Positions 17,047 to 26,359 are shown, counted from the first letter of the stretch. The stretch: 64,000 nt of DNA from Niabella sp. (GCA_017744715.1 JAGIAT010000007.1:140487-204486), one strand, 5' to 3'. Numbers and translations are program-made. Notes: generated by a model from the sequence alone, not told the origin.

Positions 17047-18774
17047 TTAATTGTTGTCTGCAGCGGGTAGGGTTACCGTAAATTCCGTTCCTGCGCCAAA
17101 CTCACTGCGTACGGTAATGGAGCCTCCCTGCGCTTCAATCAGCTCCTTGCTGATAGAAAGACCGAGGCCGGTGCCTTCTTTTTTAGAGCCGGGAATCCGG
17201 AAATAACGGTCGAATATTTTGTCGAGATAAAAAGGCGCGATGCCCTGTCCCTGGTCCTTCACCGTGAAAAGCACCTGCTCTTTTCCGGCGGAAACGGTTA
17301 TGGTAACGGGGCTGTTCTCGTGACTGTAGCGGATGGCGTTGGAGATCAGGTTGCTGAAGATCCAGGCTGTTTTATCGGCATCCACATTTAAAAATGGAAG
17401 GTCTTCCGGTTGCCGTACCTCCAGGTGAATATTCCTGGACGCTGCTGCTGTTTCATTGATCTGTACGGCCTTGCGGATCAGTTCTTCCGGGCGGCATAAT
17501 ACCGGCTGTAATTGCAGTTTACCGCTTTCCAGCTGGGTTACGTTCAGCAATTCACTGGTTATTTTCAACAGGCGTGCGGCGTCGTCCTGGATGCTTTCCA
17601 CCAGCTCTTTTTGCTCTGTATTTAAATTTCCGATGCGGTCGTTTTCGAGCAGCTGGGCGCTCATTTTTATAGAAGAGATGGGGGTTTTAAGCTCATGAGA
17701 AACCGTAGCAATAAAATTGGTCTTTGCATAATCCAGCTCTTTAAAAGGGGTAATGTTTTTCAGGAAGATCACATCACCCAGGTGGTGCGCTTCGGTTTCA
17801 CCGGTGGGAATAATACTGATCGGAATGATGGCTTTATCGAAATAGCTTTCTTTATTATCTGCGTATATCTTCAGCGGTTCGTGTGCGGTTACCGGTTCAA
17901 AAAAATCCCGGATCAGCATCCGGATCAGATCATTGCTTACCGCCAGGTCCTGTACGGGTTTCCCCAGCACGTCTGCCGGCCTGGTGTTGGTGATCCGGGC
18001 GGCTTCTTCGTTGATAAAAATAACTTTTTTGGTTTCGTCCAGTCCAATGACGGGTTCGTGTATATTATTGATCAGCGTTTCGATGCGCTGTTTTTCGCTC
18101 ATCAGGCGCGCCAGGTTGCTGTTGTTGTATTCTTCCAGTTTTTGCGCCATGGTATTAAAAGCCCGGGCCATATCGCCAAACTCATCCGCTTTGTTGTAGT
18201 AGATCCGTTCCGCATAGTTTTTGGAAGTAATGCTGCGGATGCTTGAAGTAAGCGTTTTGATGGGATTGGAGATGGCACCGGGAAGGTTAAGCAGCAGGGT
18301 AAAGGCAATCATAAAGCAAAGGGTGCCGCTTACAGCGATCCATACAATCGCCTTATCGGCGGTTTTTCCTGCAATGGTACTTTTCCGCTGGATCGCCTGC
18401 ATATTCAGCAGCATGATGTCTGCAAGGTCTTTCCGGATCTGATAGATCAGCAGGGAATCGCCGGGGCCGTTTTTGAACTGCTGAAAATCGGCATTCACCC
18501 GCTCTGTAGCTTCCAGCTCATTGGGCTCGGTGATGTTCGCCTTCTGCCGTTTTAACTGTGCTTCAAATTTTTGCTGTATATGGGGCAACCGGATCCCTTC
18601 ATCCAGGGCCAGTAGCATTTCCCGGGAATACGCCACCGAGTTGTAATTGGCCACCAGGATATTCTTGGTATCTGCCGAAAGCCGGTTGATATAAAAGCCC
18701 GAAAGAATGGCCAGGAAGGCAACCAGCGCAAAAAGTGCACCCAATCCCAGGGCTAATTTTTTTTGAATACGCAT
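17047..18774 (-). CDS. Sensor histidine kinase of the kdp locus
   Basis: The 575-aa kinase has two membrane spans (residues 8-28 and about 143-165) around a helical extracytoplasmic sensor region. A HAMP linker (about 166-220) and a PAS domain (about 228-345) follow. The HisKA domain has the phosphoacceptor His360 in ATVSHELKTP, and the HATPase domain has FSNLISNAIRYS, DQGQGI and GTGLGLSI. It is the last gene of the kdp unit, 37 bp after the stand-alone KdpD. It probably supplies the kinase domain that the shortened KdpD lacks, and phosphorylates the sigma-54-type regulator at the other end of the locus. This pairing is inferred from position. Confidence 0.85.
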   Translation of the reverse strand: MRIQKKLALGLGALFALVAFLAILSGFYINRLSADTKNILVANYNSVAYSREMLLALDEGIRLPHIQQKFEAQLKRQKANITEPNELEATERVNADFQQFKNGPGDSLLIYQIRKDLADIMLLNMQAIQRKSTIAGKTADKAIVWIAVSGTLCFMIAFTLLLNLPGAISNPIKTLTSSIRSITSKNYAERIYYNKADEFGDMARAFNTMAQKLEEYNNSNLARLMSEKQRIETLINNIHEPVIGLDETKKVIFINEEAARITNTRPADVLGKPVQDLAVSNDLIRMLIRDFFEPVTAHEPLKIYADNKESYFDKAIIPISIIPTGETEAHHLGDVIFLKNITPFKELDYAKTNFIATVSHELKTPISSIKMSAQLLENDRIGNLNTEQKELVESIQDDAARLLKITSELLNVTQLESGKLQLQPVLCRPEELIRKAVQINETAAASRNIHLEVRQPEDLPFLNVDADKTAWIFSNLISNAIRYSHENSPVTITVSAGKEQVLFTVKDQGQGIAPFYLDKIFDRYFRIPGSKKEGTGLGLSISKELIEAQGGSITVRSEFGAGTEFTVTLPAADNN

Positions 18775-18811
18775 TGCTTAGTTTTTATACACGGGCAAAA
18801 ATAGAACAACC

Positions 18812-19921
18812 CTAACTCAGGATCACCAGGTCGATCTGACTATCGCTCAGTTTTTTTAAAAGATTGCTGAAAATATTGGTGGCTGCAATTACCTGCATCA
18901 AACTCAAATGGGGTTTGCCGATACAAATGGTGGTAATTTTCCGTTCTTCGGCCTGCTCCACGATCGCTGTTGCAATACGGTCGGCCTTTATCTTAATGAT
19001 TTCTGCCCCAAGCTCGGTAGCCAGCTGAAAATTATTGATGAGGTGCCGTTGTTTATCCAGCCGGATTTTGTCGGCGCTTTCCGCCGGTGTTTCCACATAC
19101 AGCACATACCATTTGCTGTGGTAATAATTGGCCAGGCGGGCGGTTTTGCGGATAACAGTCTTGGATGTTTTTTCGTTGCTGCTGATGCAGGCCATAAAAC
19201 GCTCCTGCTGTAAGGGCAGTTTTACCACCTCGGCCTCTACTTTCCGCTCTACAGCGGAAGCAACTTCTTTTAGCGCCAGTTCCCGCAGCTGCAGGATATG
19301 GTCGTGTTTGAAAAAATGATTAAGGGCCGATTGGATCTTGTCGCTTTTATAGATCTTCCCTTCTTTCAGACGGGTAATCAGTTCATCGGATGGCAGGTCG
19401 ATGTTTACCACTTCATCGGCTTCTTTAATGATACTGTCCGGTATCCGTTCTGTTACATTCACCCCTGTGATCATCAAAATATCCTCGTGCAGGCTTTCAA
19501 TGTGCTGAATGTTCACGGCTGAGATCACATTGATGCCCGCATCGAGGATATCCCGCACATCCTGCCAGCGTTTTTGGTTGCGGCTGCCTTCTATATTGGT
19601 ATGGGCCAGTTCATCTACCAACACCACTTCCGGCCGCAGGCTGATGATGGCGTCCGTATCCATTTCTTCCAGCTCCTTGCCTTTGTAAAAAAGCCGCCGG
19701 CGTGGAATTTGGAGCAATCCTTCCAGCAACGCGTGGGTTTCCTCCCGGTAATGGGTTTCAATATAGCCGATGCGTACGTCGATACCGTTGCGCAACAGCA
19801 CATGCGCCTCCTGCAGCATCCGGTATGTTTTTCCCACACCGGCGCTCATACCGATGTATATTTTAAACCGGCCCCGCTTATTTTTCTGGATGAGCTTTAA
19901 AAAATCGGCTGCTGCTTCCAT
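18812..19921 (-). CDS. kdpD: Stand-alone KdpD sensor (KdpD + USP domains, no kinase)
   Basis: The 369-aa protein corresponds only to the N-terminal cytoplasmic part of classical KdpD. It has a Walker A-like GMSAGVGKT at residues 24-32, the Walker B-like VLVDELAHTN at about 101-109 and the NIQHIESL segment. A universal stress protein-like domain occupies residues 240-369. The membrane spans, GAF and histidine kinase domains of the E. coli protein are absent. The neighbouring histidine kinase gene (17047-18774) supplies a separate kinase. Split KdpD is common in Bacteroidota. It starts 13 bp after the porin gene. Confidence 0.92.
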   Translation of the reverse strand: MEAAADFLKLIQKNKRGRFKIYIGMSAGVGKTYRMLQEAHVLLRNGIDVRIGYIETHYREETHALLEGLLQIPRRRLFYKGKELEEMDTDAIISLRPEVVLVDELAHTNIEGSRNQKRWQDVRDILDAGINVISAVNIQHIESLHEDILMITGVNVTERIPDSIIKEADEVVNIDLPSDELITRLKEGKIYKSDKIQSALNHFFKHDHILQLRELALKEVASAVERKVEAEVVKLPLQQERFMACISSNEKTSKTVIRKTARLANYYHSKWYVLYVETPAESADKIRLDKQRHLINNFQLATELGAEIIKIKADRIATAIVEQAEERKITTICIGKPHLSLMQVIAATNIFSNLLKKLSDSQIDLVILS

Positions 19922-19934
19922 GATGATCGTTTAG

Positions 19935-21035
19935 TTAAAAAGAAAACGCGAGTGCGCTTGTAAATGCGAAGTTATTCTTTACCGGAAGTGTTTTCTTCAA
20001 AAAGATGGGATCGCGGCTGCTCCACCCACGGCCTTCGAGCCGCCAAACAAACTGACGAGTGATCCGCCTGTCGATGTTAAGAGCGTATCCCAGCGTTTTA
20101 AAGCCTTGTGCGGTGCCCGTAGCTATAATCACACCGGCGGGGTCGTTAAAATATTCGCCCCGTAACCCGATGTTCCATTGATCATTGAACCAGGAAGTAA
20201 TGAACACCGGTGTATACCAGGTATTGTAGCGGCTGCTTCCTTTTGCCTGCTGCTCTATACCGATATCAAATCCCAGGGTAAGTGAAATATGCGGACATAG
20301 CAGGAACTGACCGTAAAGGTCATGAAAATAACGCATCTGCCGTATACTGTCCGGTTTATCGTTGCCGATGAAAGAGCTGCTATTGACGGTTATTTTATCT
20401 GAGGGTTTAAACGTAAGCTGGTGGCCGAATGCGGGGGTATTGTTTCCGTTTACCCGCTCTATGCGCTGCCATCCGTTCAGGACCAGCCCGCTGATATACC
20501 ATTTACCGTTACCGGTGGTATATGAAAGGCGTGCGCCTGTTTCAAAATAGGGCGAATTTTCTGCAGCGATGCTGCGCGTTAGCGTTTGGCAATCTTTGCC
20601 GATAGCGCTTTCCCAGCCGATATGAGAGGGCAGTACACCGGCATCGATCCAGAGATTGTGTTTTTTTGATAATTTGAAACCGGCATTGGCTTCGTAGATA
20701 TTTTTCAACGCGCCTTTTTCAGCAGCCATGTTGTCGTTGCTGTACGTGCCGGTCATCAACCCTACATTACCTCTTACACGTTCTGTGGTATAGCTGGCTT
20801 TAACCAGGGCCAGGTTGATGGCAACCGTGTTATGGCGGTTGTAACTGTACAAAAAAGGCTGGCGGATATGATCGGCAGGTTGTCCCATATCGTAACTGTA
20901 AAATGCCTCGGCATAGCCGCCGATGGTTAATGCTTTTTCGGTGCTTTCAGTCTGGGCGGTCGCTTTTTGCAGCTCAATAAACGGAGCCGTTAGCGCCAGC
21001 CAGATCATGCTGTTGCGGATTGTTTTGCTGTTCAT
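19935..21035 (-). CDS. Outer membrane beta-barrel porin in the kdp operon
   Basis: The 366-aa product has a signal peptide (cleavage after about TAQ, residue 28). The rest is a regular pattern of alternating amphipathic strands ending in phenylalanine (FTSALAFSF), typical of an outer-membrane barrel. It resembles the beta-barrel porin-2 family often placed after kdpC in Bacteroidota, with segments such as GGYAEAFYSYD, GLMTGTYSNDN and DAGVLPSHIGWE. It may form the outer-membrane route for K+ or other cations used by Kdp, an inference from gene order. It lies between kdpC and kdpD with short gaps, so it belongs to the operon. Confidence 0.83.
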   Translation of the reverse strand: MNSKTIRNSMIWLALTAPFIELQKATAQTESTEKALTIGGYAEAFYSYDMGQPADHIRQPFLYSYNRHNTVAINLALVKASYTTERVRGNVGLMTGTYSNDNMAAEKGALKNIYEANAGFKLSKKHNLWIDAGVLPSHIGWESAIGKDCQTLTRSIAAENSPYFETGARLSYTTGNGKWYISGLVLNGWQRIERVNGNNTPAFGHQLTFKPSDKITVNSSSFIGNDKPDSIRQMRYFHDLYGQFLLCPHISLTLGFDIGIEQQAKGSSRYNTWYTPVFITSWFNDQWNIGLRGEYFNDPAGVIIATGTAQGFKTLGYALNIDRRITRQFVWRLEGRGWSSRDPIFLKKTLPVKNNFAFTSALAFSF

Positions 21036-21161
21036 GCGTTCTTTTTTTCTTTGATGCCGCTTTTGCGGCGGTTGCTGATCCGTCTGCCGGATCCCGGCGG
21101 CTCCTCTTCGCTAAAAGAGGGCCGGGGAGCACCGGTGGCGGTCATTGGGTTATAAAAAGGA

Positions 21162-21710
21162 TCAATGGCTTAATTGGTCAAGGCCGATGTTTAACTTTAA
21201 TACGTTTATTTTCTGCGGTCCAAAAAACGGGCGGTCGATAGATTTGTTTACCAGCTGCTGTACGGCTTGTTGCGACAGTTTACGCGCTGCGGCAATGCGC
21301 ACCACCTGTGCGTTTGCGGCGGCAACAGAAATATCAGGATCCAGCCCGCTGCCGCTGGCCGTTACCATATCGGCGGGGATTAAGGTCCCGGGATTTTTTT
21401 GTTTAAAGTCCTCTACCCGTTGTTGTACCTCTTTCAGGTACTCGGGGTTATTAGGTCCTTTATTGCTTCCTCCGCTTCCTGCGGCATTATAGGCTACGGC
21501 GGAGGGACGGGAGTTGAAATATATAGCCGTATCAAAGCGCTGCCCGATATTGGCATAATAACTTCTGCCGTTGCCATCGGTGATCTTTTCGCCGTGTCCT
21601 TTTTCCGGAGTGAGCCGGGCAAAGCCGGAGAGCAACAACGAATAAATGCCTACACAAAGAATCATTAGCACAAGGGTGAGGCGAATGGCGGGAAGAATAT
21701 GTTGTTTCAT
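21162..21710 (-). CDS. kdpC: K+-transporting ATPase subunit C
   Basis: KdpC is the small periplasm-facing chaperone-like subunit of the KdpFABC potassium pump. The 182-aa protein has one N-terminal membrane span (residues 7-30), the family motif YFNSRPSA, an SGSGLDPDIS segment and the C-terminal VLKLNIGLD. An in-frame upstream start at 21824 would add 38 residues, but these translate the AGTGAGAAG-type repeats (SLKTS words), so ATG 21710 (MKQHILPAIR) is preferred. A repeat array separates it from kdpB. Confidence 0.95.
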   Translation of the reverse strand: MKQHILPAIRLTLVLMILCVGIYSLLLSGFARLTPEKGHGEKITDGNGRSYYANIGQRFDTAIYFNSRPSAVAYNAAGSGGSNKGPNNPEYLKEVQQRVEDFKQKNPGTLIPADMVTASGSGLDPDISVAAANAQVVRIAAARKLSQQAVQQLVNKSIDRPFFGPQKINVLKLNIGLDQLSH

Positions 21711-21724
21711 TGTTTTGTTTTTTG

Positions 21725-21800
21725 GGAGAGATGTTTTTAGTGAGAAGTTTGTAGTGAAAAGTTTGTAGTGAGAAGTTTTTAGTGAGATGTTTAGTGAAAT
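21725..21800. repeat. AGTGAGAAGTTT repeats between kdpB and kdpC
   Basis: Direct, degenerate copies of AGTGAGAAGTTTGT/TTTT fill most of the kdpB-kdpC gap. The same words occur at 23939-24005, 24438-24567 and 26271-26345. Confidence 0.85.
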
Positions 21801-21828
21801 GCGTGGTGGAATGTTGATGGGCATGTAT

Positions 21829-23910
21829 TTAAAAAAGCAGGCCTACCATCAGATCGATCAGTTTGATGCCGATAAAAGGCACGATGATGCCGCCAAGACC
21901 GTAAATGAAGAGGTTTCTTCGCAGCAGTGCGCTGGCGCCGATGGGTTTGTAGGCAACGCCCTTTAATGCCAGCGGTATCAGTAAGGGGATGATGATGGCG
22001 TTAAAGATCACTGCAGAAAGAATGGCGCTTTCCGGACTGTGCAGCCGCATAATATTCAATCCCTGCAGGGATGGAATGGCCGCGATGAATAAAGCCGGAA
22101 TGATGGCAAAATATTTGGCTACATCATTGGCAATGCTGAACGTGGTGAGCGTACCGCGGGTCATCAGTAATTGTTTCCCGATCTCCACTACTTCAATCAA
22201 TTTTGTAGGGTCATTGTCCAGGTCTACCATATTGCCGGCTTCCTTGGCGGCCTGCGTTCCGCTGTTCATTGCTACGCCCACATCGGCCTGTGCCAGGGCA
22301 GGAGCATCGTTGGTACCGTCGCCCATCATGGCCACCAAACGGCCTTCTGCCTGCTCCTTGCGGATGTAGTTCATTTTGTCTTCGGGGCGGGCCTCCGCAA
22401 TAAAGTCATCCACACCGGCTTTTTCTGCAATGAACCGGGCGGTAAGCGGGTTATCGCCGGTTACCATTACCGTTTTAATGCCCATCCGGCGCAACCGTTC
22501 AAAGCGTTCCTGAATGCCGGGCTTAATGATGTCCTGTAGTTCGATGACCCCCAGCACCATGTCGTTTTGAGCAACCACCAGCGGTGTGCCGCCATTGCCT
22601 GCGATCTCTTTTGTTTTGGCAAGGGTTTCCTCAGGGATGTGATTGCCTGCTTTTTGAACCAGCCTGGTAATGGCGTCCATGGCGCCCTTACGGATATGGA
22701 TACCGCTGAAGTTTACCCCGGAACATCGGGTTTCTGCGGTAAACGGAACCGGCTTATAGCTGCTGTGTTCCGCCAGGAATTGCTGCCGCATATGCGGAAT
22801 ATAGCTTTTGTCTTTTAACAGGCCGGAAGCCAGTTCCACGATCGATTTTCCCTCGGGTGTTTCATCTGCGAGGGAACCGAGTACGGCTGCCTCCATGAAA
22901 TCCGTTTCACCGGTGCCGTTGGCCGGCCAAAAATGGGTGGCCTTCCGGTTTCCGATGGTGATGGTACCGGTTTTATCCAGCAACAGCACATCAATGTCCC
23001 CGGCAGTTTCAACAGCCTTACCGCTTTTGGTAATCACGTTGGCCCTGAGCGCCCGGTCCATACCCGCGATACCGATCGCAGAAAGTAAACCACCGATGGT
23101 GGTAGGGATCAAACATACAAAGAGCGCGATCAGCGCCGCGATGGCGATGGGGGTATGCGCAAAGTCTCCGAAGGGCTTCAGCGTAGTGCATACGATAATA
23201 AATACCAGTGAAAAACCCGCCAGCAGGATGGTAAGCGCAATTTCGTTGGGCGTTTTCTGACGGGAGGCGCCTTCCACCAGGGCAATCATTTTGTCCAGGA
23301 AACTTTCGCCGGGCCGGGTGGTTACTTTTACTTTTATTTTATCCGACAACACTTTGGTGCCGCCGGTAACGGAGCTTTTATCGCCTCCGGCCTCGCGGAT
23401 CACCGGTGCACTTTCGCCGGTAATAGCGCTTTCATCGATGGTGGCCAGTCCTTCAATGATCTCCCCGTCGGTGGGGATGATATCGCCCGGTTCACAGATG
23501 AAAAGATCATTGAGTTGCAGGGTGGAGGAGGGAACGATACGGACTTCATTCAGGGTCATTTCTCCAACCCGTTCTATTTTCTTTGCGGGGGTTTCTTCTC
23601 TTGTTTTACGCAGACTATTGGCCTGCGCCTTTCCACGTGCTTCTGCAATGGCTTCTGCAAAATTGGCAAAGAGCAGGGTAATGAAAAGAACGGAAGTAAT
23701 GGTGATATTGTATGCAAGGGAGCCCTGTGCTCCGCTGCTTCCGGTAGCGGTAATCCAGATGCACACGCCCAGCATGACCAGGGTGCCCATCCATACCAGG
23801 AACATGACCGGATTGCGGAACATTTTTGCGGGGCTGAGTTTTACAAAAGAATCCTTCAGCGCGTCAATGAACTGGTCCTTTTGAAATAGTGAGGTATGTT
23901 GATTTTTCAT
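21829..23910 (-). CDS. kdpB: K+-transporting P-type ATPase subunit B
   Basis: KdpB is the P-type ATPase subunit that drives high-affinity K+ uptake. The 693-aa protein has the phosphorylated aspartate Asp312 in LLLDKTGTIT. It also has the TGES actuator loop at about 164-167, the MVTGDNPLTA segment and the GDGTNDAPALAQADVGVAM hinge, split by family-typical residues. Membrane spans lie near residues 35-55, 70-85, 225-270 and in the last 120 residues. Length is normal. The gap to kdpA is unusually long and contains an oppositely oriented four-helix-bundle gene. Confidence 0.97.
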   Translation of the reverse strand: MKNQHTSLFQKDQFIDALKDSFVKLSPAKMFRNPVMFLVWMGTLVMLGVCIWITATGSSGAQGSLAYNITITSVLFITLLFANFAEAIAEARGKAQANSLRKTREETPAKKIERVGEMTLNEVRIVPSSTLQLNDLFICEPGDIIPTDGEIIEGLATIDESAITGESAPVIREAGGDKSSVTGGTKVLSDKIKVKVTTRPGESFLDKMIALVEGASRQKTPNEIALTILLAGFSLVFIIVCTTLKPFGDFAHTPIAIAALIALFVCLIPTTIGGLLSAIGIAGMDRALRANVITKSGKAVETAGDIDVLLLDKTGTITIGNRKATHFWPANGTGETDFMEAAVLGSLADETPEGKSIVELASGLLKDKSYIPHMRQQFLAEHSSYKPVPFTAETRCSGVNFSGIHIRKGAMDAITRLVQKAGNHIPEETLAKTKEIAGNGGTPLVVAQNDMVLGVIELQDIIKPGIQERFERLRRMGIKTVMVTGDNPLTARFIAEKAGVDDFIAEARPEDKMNYIRKEQAEGRLVAMMGDGTNDAPALAQADVGVAMNSGTQAAKEAGNMVDLDNDPTKLIEVVEIGKQLLMTRGTLTTFSIANDVAKYFAIIPALFIAAIPSLQGLNIMRLHSPESAILSAVIFNAIIIPLLIPLALKGVAYKPIGASALLRRNLFIYGLGGIIVPFIGIKLIDLMVGLLF

Positions 23911-23938
23911 TGTGTGATGTTGATGGTGAAATGTTGTT

Positions 23939-24005
23939 CGTGCGAAGTTTATAGTGAGAAGTTTATAGTGAAAAGTTGTTAGTGAGAAGTTGTTTGTGGT
24001 GAGGT
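23939..24005. repeat. AGTGAGAAGTTT repeats upstream of kdpB
   Basis: Five or so degenerate words (AGTGAGAAGTTTATAGTGA, AAAAGTTGTTAGTG and similar) lie just upstream of kdpB, on the left of the antisense four-helix-bundle gene. Confidence 0.8.
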
Positions 24006-24081
24006 TTGTTGGGGGAATAGATCTTAATGGGATGAAGAATGTTTTGTTTTTTTATATTATATTTAATGAAATATTTAACTT

Positions 24082-24435
24082 ATGAAACCACACCAGAAAT
24101 TAAATGCCTGGACAGACAGCTTTGAGCTTGTCAGAGAATTGTATGCTGTTACAAAAGCACTTCCTCCTGAAGAAAAGTTTGGCCTTGTTTCCCAAATACG
24201 CAGAGCCGCCGTTTCTGTTCCTGTAAACATTGCCGAAGGAGCCGCCCGGAAGAGTCCCAAGCAATTTGCCTGGTTCCTGTATGTTTCGCTGGGTTCGCTA
24301 ACAGAACTGGATACGCTTATATTGCTTTGCGGTGCACTGGAATTTATCCCGCCGCAGGACTGTAGCCGGTTGGTTGAAAAAATGGATGTCATTGGGAAGA
24401 TGATTTATGGGTTGATTAAAAGTTTGGAGAAGTGA
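24082..24435 (+). CDS. Four-helix bundle protein (S23/IVP type), antisense inside the kdp operon
   Basis: The 117-aa protein matches the four-helix bundle family originally found encoded in 23S rRNA intervening sequences. It has ELVRELYAVTKALP, the EKFGLVSQIRRAAVSVPVNIAEGAAR motif, FLYVSLGSLTELDT and a closing helix. The biochemical function is unknown; the family is small, mobile and often found as a single gene. Here it is on the plus strand between kdpB and kdpA, which are on the minus strand, and is bracketed by AGTGAGAAG-type repeats. This suggests insertion into an ancestral kdpAB junction. Confidence 0.92.
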   Translation: MKPHQKLNAWTDSFELVRELYAVTKALPPEEKFGLVSQIRRAAVSVPVNIAEGAARKSPKQFAWFLYVSLGSLTELDTLILLCGALEFIPPQDCSRLVEKMDVIGKMIYGLIKSLEK

Positions 24436-24476
24436 TGTGAAGTGAGAAGTTGTTAGTAAGAAGTTTTTAGTGGGAA

Positions 24477-24559
24477 GTGAAATGTTTTTAGTGAGAAGTC
24501 TTTAGTGAGAAGTGGAGTGTTTGGACTATTCCTTTCACTTCTTACTAAAAACATTTCAC
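24477..24559. terminator. Repeat-derived long hairpin between the four-helix-bundle gene and kdpA
   Basis: Plus-orientation words (arm 24477-24498) are followed by their reverse complement (arm 24538-24559), giving a 22-bp stem with one mismatch around a ~39-nt loop. It lies between two convergent genes, so a bidirectional terminator or mRNA-end stabiliser is plausible. Confidence 0.6.
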
Positions 24560-24570
24560 TATTTCACTAC

Positions 24571-26259
24571 CTACCCCATCCCAAAATATTCTGCAATAGG
24601 TCCCAATGTTAAAGCCGGGAAGAAGGAAAGCGCTGCTACGATTACGATCACTGCAAATACCATAAATCCAAAAGTGGCGGTATCTGTTTTCAGGGTGCCG
24701 GCGCTTTCAGGGATGTATTTTTTGGCGCTGAGGATACCGGCAATGGCTACAGGACCAATGATGGGCAGGTAGCGGGACAGGATCAGCACAAAGCCGGTGC
24801 TGATGTTCCACCAGGGCGTATTGTCGCCCAGTCCTTCAAACCCGCTTCCGTTGTTGGCGGCACTGGAAGTATATTCATAAAGCATTTCACTAAAACCGTG
24901 AAAGCCCGGGTTGGCGAGCGTGGATGCGGTTTGCGAAGGCAATGCCGCTGCCAGTGCGGTACCGGCCAGTATCAGCAGGGGATGCAGCAGTGCCACGATC
25001 ATGGCAATCTTCATTTCACGGGCTTCTATTTTTTTACCCAGGAATTCGGGCGTACGCCCTACCATCAGTCCGCTTACAAAAACGGCGAGGATAATGAATA
25101 CAAAATAATTCAGGATGCCTACACCACAGCCGCCGTAAAAACAATTGGTCATCATGGCCAGCAGCATATTCATACCGCTGAGGGGCATATAGCTGGAATG
25201 CATGGAGTTGATGGAGCCCGTGGAGATGACGGTAGTAGCGATGCTCCAGTAAGCAGATGACGGGGTACCAAAGCGTACTTCTTTTCCTTCCATCGCTCCC
25301 AGCGCGGGACTCACACCCATGGCCGTGATATTGGGGTTGCCGTTCATTTCCATGATGATATTCGGAATACAAAGGATCAGGAATCCGACGGTCATTACGC
25401 ACCAGATGGTCCATCCCAGTTTCCTGCGGTTAATGAACTGTCCAAAAGCAAATACCATGGCAAAAGGGATCAGCATTTGTGCGATCATCTGCGTCATATT
25501 GGTGATGTAATTCACATTTTCCAGCGGGTGCGCGGAGTTGGCTCCGAAAAAGCCGCCGCCATTGGTGCCCAGGTGCTTAATCGGAACGAATGCCGCTACA
25601 GGTCCGGTAGATACATACGTGGTATCGCCCTGCAGGGTGATCATTTGCTGTTTTCCTTCAAAGGTCATGGGTGTATGATTCAGGATCAGGATCACGCCAA
25701 TAATAATAGAAATGGGTAACAGGATCCGGGTAATGGATTTTACAAAAGCATTGTAGAAATTGCCCAGGGTTTGGTGTGTGCCTTTCCGGAAGGCATAGAA
25801 CACGGCTACAGCGGCAGCCATTCCTGTGGCAGCGGTTACAAACTGCAAAAACATCAGATAAAGCTGGCTGAAGTAACTGACGCCGGTTTCCCCGGAATAA
25901 TGTTGCAGGTTACAGTTCACCAGGAAAGAGATCGCAGTGTTAAACGCCTGGTCCGGCGTCTGGTTGGGATTATGATCCGGATTGAGTGGCAGCCACGATT
26001 GATTGAGCAGGATGAACATACCGAGAAAAAACCAGATCAAATTGATGATCAGCAATGCTACCAGTTGTTGTTTCCAGTTTTGCTCTTTATAAGGATTGAT
26101 ACCGCTGCATTTAAAAAGGAGCCGTTCCAGGGGATTGAAAACCGGATCCAGAAAAGTACGCTCGTTGCCATACACTTTAGCCATATACCTGCCCAGGGGA
26201 AGCGACAGCAGCAGTGTAAGAACAAACATGACGATGATGCCTAAGATTTCAGTGTTCAT
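24571..26259 (-). CDS. kdpA: K+-transporting ATPase subunit A
   Basis: KdpA is the K+-translocating subunit, a relative of K+ channels. The 562-aa protein has about ten membrane spans and the selectivity-filter-like loops seen across the family, such as NPLERLLF-followed CGINPYKEQ, the FVTAATGMAAAVAV segment, LGTNGGGFFGANSAHP and SSAANNGSGFEGL. An in-frame ATG at 26388 would add 43 residues that only translate repeat words (FSLKT), so ATG 26259 (MNTEILGIIVMF) is chosen. kdpF lies about 100 bp upstream. Confidence 0.97.
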   Translation of the reverse strand: MNTEILGIIVMFVLTLLLSLPLGRYMAKVYGNERTFLDPVFNPLERLLFKCSGINPYKEQNWKQQLVALLIINLIWFFLGMFILLNQSWLPLNPDHNPNQTPDQAFNTAISFLVNCNLQHYSGETGVSYFSQLYLMFLQFVTAATGMAAAVAVFYAFRKGTHQTLGNFYNAFVKSITRILLPISIIIGVILILNHTPMTFEGKQQMITLQGDTTYVSTGPVAAFVPIKHLGTNGGGFFGANSAHPLENVNYITNMTQMIAQMLIPFAMVFAFGQFINRRKLGWTIWCVMTVGFLILCIPNIIMEMNGNPNITAMGVSPALGAMEGKEVRFGTPSSAYWSIATTVISTGSINSMHSSYMPLSGMNMLLAMMTNCFYGGCGVGILNYFVFIILAVFVSGLMVGRTPEFLGKKIEAREMKIAMIVALLHPLLILAGTALAAALPSQTASTLANPGFHGFSEMLYEYTSSAANNGSGFEGLGDNTPWWNISTGFVLILSRYLPIIGPVAIAGILSAKKYIPESAGTLKTDTATFGFMVFAVIVIVAALSFFPALTLGPIAEYFGMG

Positions 26260-26270
26260 TGTTGGGTGAG

Positions 26271-26345
26271 AAGTTTTTGAGAAGTGAGAAGTTTTTAGTG
26301 AGAAGTTTTTTAGTGAGAAGTTATAGTGAAAAGTTTTTAGTGAAA
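26271..26345. repeat. AGTGAGAAGTTT repeats between kdpF and kdpA
   Basis: Several degenerate copies of AGTGAGAAGTTTTT occupy the gap directly upstream of kdpA. They cause the spurious N-terminal extension of that reading frame. Confidence 0.85.
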
Positions 26346-26359
26346 AGCAGGGCTGCAGC

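Noticed and set aside
21711..21824. N-terminal extension of KdpC
   Set aside because: It encodes SLKTS-type words from intergenic repeats; KdpC begins at MKQHILPAIR.
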